NCBI GenBank assembly: GCA_025359105.1
Contig: JANYHK010000061.1
Span: 1-64,000, forward strand
DNA length: 64,000 nt
Direction of reading: 5' to 3'
Source: Myxococcales bacterium
GTDB lineage: Bacteria; Myxococcota_A; Polyangia; Polyangiales; Polyangiaceae
Position 1 is the stretch's first letter. Each line of letters begins with the position of its first letter. The notes under the pieces are model-generated. The model saw only the letters and a program-made list of their open reading frames with translations, did no database searches and was not told where the DNA came from. Shown piece after piece: positions 61,069-64,000 of the stretch. The translations under genes and the position numbers were made by a program.

Positions 61069-61721
61069 CGATCCACGTACTCGTGGAAGGGCCGTCGGAG
61101 CGCGCATTCTTGGAGCCGTGGTCGAAGCGGTTCCTGAAGGGAGCGCTACTGAAGGTTCACCCTCATCAGGGGAAGGGGAAGCTGCCGTCAGACCTCGAGG
61201 CCACGCCGAATCCCAAGCAACGGGGGCTGCTCGACCAGCTTCCCGCCAAGCTACGGGCGTTCGCCAGCAGCGCCAATCAACTCGTCGTGCTCGTGCTCGT
61301 CGACGCCGACGCCGACGATTGCGTTGCCCTCAAGGAGTCGATTGTCGAAGCGGTGAAGACTTGTGCTCCAAAGCTCCGCGTCGTCGTGCGAATCGCGGTG
61401 GAGGAGACGGAAGCGTTCTACTTGGGGGACCTTGCCGGGCTCAGGCTTGGGTTCCCTGGGTTCGACGCCAAGCAAGCAGCGCGGTACGTGCCCGACTCGA
61501 TCTGTGACACTTGGGAGTTCTTCGGTCGAGTCGTCGGCGACGGCGGCGAAAACAAGGTCGGTTGGGCGGAAACCATGGGGCCGGTCTTGACGACGACGCC
61601 TAGCAAGAGCCGGTCGCCGTCGTTTAGGGCATTGTGCGTTGGGTTGCGTCGACTCGCAGCGCCCCCCAAACGCCAGCCGAATGCTCGGAAGAAGTGGCAC
61701 CACACATCGAAAGCGCGTTGA
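61065..61721 (+). CDS. DUF4276 protein with TOPRIM-like motifs
   Basis: A 218-aa DUF4276 protein. It begins with a TOPRIM-like strand HVLVEGPSERAFLEPW (Glu8, Glu12) and has a DxD-type motif in VLVDADADD (Asp80, Asp82, Asp84) and an acidic segment VEETEAFYLGD. Together these suggest metal-dependent nuclease chemistry, as in the TOPRIM partners of OLD-like ATPases. The stop is 123 nt upstream of the next gene. Its start overlaps the ATPase gene, so the pair is a unit. Family fair, nuclease activity inferred. Confidence 0.85.
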   Translation: MTIHVLVEGPSERAFLEPWSKRFLKGALLKVHPHQGKGKLPSDLEATPNPKQRGLLDQLPAKLRAFASSANQLVVLVLVDADADDCVALKESIVEAVKTCAPKLRVVVRIAVEETEAFYLGDLAGLRLGFPGFDAKQAARYVPDSICDTWEFFGRVVGDGGENKVGWAETMGPVLTTTPSKSRSPSFRALCVGLRRLAAPPKRQPNARKKWHHTSKAR

Positions 61722-61844
61722 CACGCGGGCGCCCCACGGGTCACCGGCGCTAACACGAGCTGGCGTGTGGTCGACCGCCATAGCCTTTGTTCAAAAAACG
61801 CGCACCGGCGCGCCTTCCGAGGACTTCTTTGCTACCTCTGGAGA

Positions 61845-64000
61845 GTGTCCTCGCCCCACCTAACCGAGCTTCGCGCAGCGGGGCGTCCGGAGGAGCTCGT
61901 CGAGGCGCTCCTCGCGTCGCTGGGCGATGCGGAGGCGCCGCGCGCGCGGGCGGCGCTGCTGTTCGAGATCGCGACGATCTTCCGCGACCGGCTCGGCGAC
62001 CCGTCCCAGGCGTTCGACGCCGCGCTCGAGGCGTGGACGGCCGATCCGACCTGGGACGTCGCGCTGGAGCCGCTGGAAGGGCTCGCGCGCCTGCAGGGCC
62101 GCTGGGGAGAGGTGCTCGGGGAGGCCGAGGCGCTCGTCACGACCGAGAAGGATCGCGTGCGGTCCGTCGCGATCTACGACGCGCTCGTCCGCTGGTATTC
62201 GCGGGACACGCCGAGCCCGGAGCGCGCGCGGCTCTACCTCGAGCACATTCGCGCGCTCGACACGACGCACTGGACGCTGCACCTCTTCCAGGCGGCGGTC
62301 TCACGTGAGCACGGAGATCTCAAGCGCGAGCTCGAGGATCTCGATCGGGCCGTCCTGAGCGCGAAGCGGGCCGACGACCGCACGCGCATCCACCTGCTCA
62401 TGGCCGCGCGCTACATGGATGCGCGGACCTTGAACCTGGCCGAGGCGAAGAAGCACTTCCTCGCGGCGTGCGCGCTCACGCCGCGCTCGATGGACGCGCT
62501 CCGCGGCCTCGAGGCCGTGAGCGAGAAGACGGAGGACCATGCCGGCCTCGCCGACGCCCTGGCACGCCAGGTGGAGGCGGAGGACGACGTCGCCGCGCGC
62601 GTGGCGCTCCTGATGCGCCTCGCCGAGCTCTACGAGAAGCGCTTCTTGAAGCTCGAGAAGGCGGCGGAGACGCTGGAGCGCGTGCTGTCGATCGCGCCGC
62701 TCGACACGGCCGCGCTCTCGACACTCGAGCGCATCTACCACGCGACGCGCAACTGGGCCGAGCTCATCACCGCGTTCGAGCGCAGCGTCGTGATGAACGA
62801 CGAGCCCGCGCAGCAGATCGCCCGCCTGCACACGATCGCCGAGGTGCACGAGGGGAAGCTGAACGATCTGGGCGCCGCGCGCTGGGCCTACGAGCGGCTG
62901 ATGGAGCTTTCGCCCGGCGACGCCCGCGCGGCCGCCGAGCTCGCGCGCATCAGCGACAAGCTGGGGGACGTGCACGGCACGCGGAAGTACCGGGAGAAGG
63001 TCGCCGAGCTGCTGGAGGACGCGCCCGCCAAGGCGCGCGCGTATCTCGCGCTCGGGCAGCTCCTCTCGCCGTCCGATCGCGAGCCGCAGGCGGCGCGCGC
63101 GCACTTCGAGCGGGCGGTGGAGCTCGATCCGTCGCTCGAGGCCGCGTGGGCGGCGCTCCTCTGGGACGCCAGGAGCGCCGGCGATGACGCGCGCGTGATG
63201 ACGTACCTGGAGCAGCGGGCGTACGCCGCCGACGGCCCGCGCCTGCGTGCCCAGCTCTTCGTGGAGCTCGCCGAGGCGCGCGCCAAGCAGCCGGGCGGTG
63301 AGGCGAGCGCGCTCGCGGCGTACCAGTCGGCACGCGACGCGGATCCGGAGAACGAGAAGGTCGCCCTGGCCCTCGTCGGCCCGTACGTCGCCGCGGAGCG
63401 GTGGGACGAGGCGGCGGAGGCGCACGAGCTCGCGCTCGCTGCGGCCGATCGCGATCGCGACGTCGAGCGGCGGTTCGCGCTGCTGCTGCTCGCCGGCAAG
63501 ATCCTCGCGGCGCGCGGCGATGCACGCGGCGCGCTCACGTCGCAGGTCGAGGCGTTCGAGCTCCGACCGACCTCGGCGGACGCGCAGATGGGCCTCATCA
63601 TGACCGCCGCCGCGCTCTCGGCGGAGCCGGAGGAGCTCGCGCCCGCCAAGGACGCGCTCGAGGCCGCCGGTCGGCTGCCCGCCGAGCTCCCGCCGGACTG
63701 GCTCGCGTCGCTCGCCGATCTCCTCGTCGTCATCGGGGACGCGAAGGACGCGTACGCCCTCTACAACGCGTCGCTCGAGAGAGACCCGAACGAGCGCACG
63801 GCCCTCGCCGGCCTCGCGCGCCTGAGCGAGATCGACAAGGACGTGGTCGTCGCCAGCGCGATCAGCCGGCGCCTCGCCGCCACGCTCGACGACCGGGGCG
63901 AGCGCGTCGCGACGCTCGTGCACGCGGGCGAATCGCTCGTCGCCGCCGGGAAGCTCGATCTCGCGGCGCAGGCCTACGAGGACGCCCGCGCTGCAGAGCC
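61845..64000 (+). CDS. Large TPR-repeat protein (3' end outside window)
   Basis: An open frame of 718 codons starts at a GTG (SSPHLTELRAAGRPEELVEA) and runs off the right edge. It is entirely helical and made of TPR-type repeats (RVLSIAPLDTAALSTLERIY, ARAHFERAVELDPSLEAAWA and ALYNASLERDPNERTALAGL are examples). There is no signal peptide in the visible part, so it is probably a cytoplasmic scaffold or outer-membrane-associated assembly protein. GGAGA lies immediately before the GTG, closer than usual, so the start is somewhat uncertain. Confidence 0.85.
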   Translation, partial: MSSPHLTELRAAGRPEELVEALLASLGDAEAPRARAALLFEIATIFRDRLGDPSQAFDAALEAWTADPTWDVALEPLEGLARLQGRWGEVLGEAEALVTTEKDRVRSVAIYDALVRWYSRDTPSPERARLYLEHIRALDTTHWTLHLFQAAVSREHGDLKRELEDLDRAVLSAKRADDRTRIHLLMAARYMDARTLNLAEAKKHFLAACALTPRSMDALRGLEAVSEKTEDHAGLADALARQVEAEDDVAARVALLMRLAELYEKRFLKLEKAAETLERVLSIAPLDTAALSTLERIYHATRNWAELITAFERSVVMNDEPAQQIARLHTIAEVHEGKLNDLGAARWAYERLMELSPGDARAAAELARISDKLGDVHGTRKYREKVAELLEDAPAKARAYLALGQLLSPSDREPQAARAHFERAVELDPSLEAAWAALLWDARSAGDDARVMTYLEQRAYAADGPRLRAQLFVELAEARAKQPGGEASALAAYQSARDADPENEKVALALVGPYVAAERWDEAAEAHELALAAADRDRDVERRFALLLLAGKILAARGDARGALTSQVEAFELRPTSADAQMGLIMTAAALSAEPEELAPAKDALEAAGRLPAELPPDWLASLADLLVVIGDAKDAYALYNASLERDPNERTALAGLARLSEIDKDVVVASAISRRLAATLDDRGERVATLVHAGESLVAAGKLDLAAQAYEDARAAE

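Overview
This is a 64-kb stretch of very GC-rich chromosomal DNA, densely coding on both strands, with many GTG and TTG starts. The gene content points to a myxobacterium (Myxococcota, probably Polyangia/Polyangiales). Markers are two sigma factors of the Myxococcales-type ECF-like family, Ser/Thr protein kinases with N-terminal zinc-finger segments, an AgmX/PglI-type C-terminal domain, a MYXO-CTERM-like protease tail, and many lipoproteins with Ser/Gly-rich spacers. No rRNA gene, convincing tRNA gene, CRISPR array, insertion sequence or prophage was found.

Layout. 0-4.4 kb: a GH31 glycosidase, two small secreted lipoproteins and a trypsin-like protease. 4.3-8.5 kb (minus strand): a tightly overlapping operon of Ser/Thr kinase, TPR/PEGA-like periplasmic protein, Cys-rich lipoprotein and sigma factor. 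8.6-17.8 kb: lipoproteins, ribA, a FAS1 lipoprotein divergent from a CarH/LitR-like B12-binding MerR regulator, a winged-helix protein and a DUF4397 lipoprotein. 17.9-24.3 kb: a zinc-ribbon membrane protein, an esterase, an FHA-GGDEF protein, a class II glutamine amidotransferase, an EAL protein, a giant hairpin and a small TPR protein. 24.5-29.8 kb: YceI, DUF2505, metallophosphoesterase, MpaB-like oxygenase, TerB-like and EVE-domain proteins. 29.8-33.6 kb: a kinase-TPR protein divergent from a second sigma factor of the same family. 33.8-43.1 kb: RCC1 lipoprotein, J-domain protein, PLP enzyme, HEAT protein, ExbD/AgmX pair, DUF420 and an acyl-CoA ligase. 43.2-50.5 kb: a two-domain FAS1 lipoprotein, a four-gene MacAB-like export operon and a HEAT protein. 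50.5-59.8 kb: GH92 mannosidase, a YetA-like protein, a LytS/LytTR two-component pair and a DUF4153/4173-type membrane protein. 59.8-61.7 kb: an OLD-like ATPase plus TOPRIM-like DUF4276 pair in less GC-rich DNA. 61.8 kb to the end: a TPR protein cut by the window edge.

Three systems stand out. First, the promoters of the two FAS1 lipoproteins, 31 kb apart, share arrays of 11-bp direct repeats placed over a TTGACA -35 box. One array lies beside the CarH-like gene, suggesting a regulon for that B12-binding regulator. Second, both kinases adjacent to the sigma factors begin with an HxxxCxxC zinc-finger segment resembling zinc anti-sigma domains, suggesting kinase/anti-sigma switches. Third, the ATPase-TOPRIM pair looks like a transferred anti-phage or toxin-type module. 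There is also a 33-bp perfect inverted repeat, nested into a near-continuous hairpin of about 135 nt, with no gene in it.

No gene-free stretch exceeds 300 bases. The two largest gaps are 23686-23974, which holds the hairpin, and 50973-51260, in which I see no gene or clear signal beyond a possible promoter for the GH92 gene.
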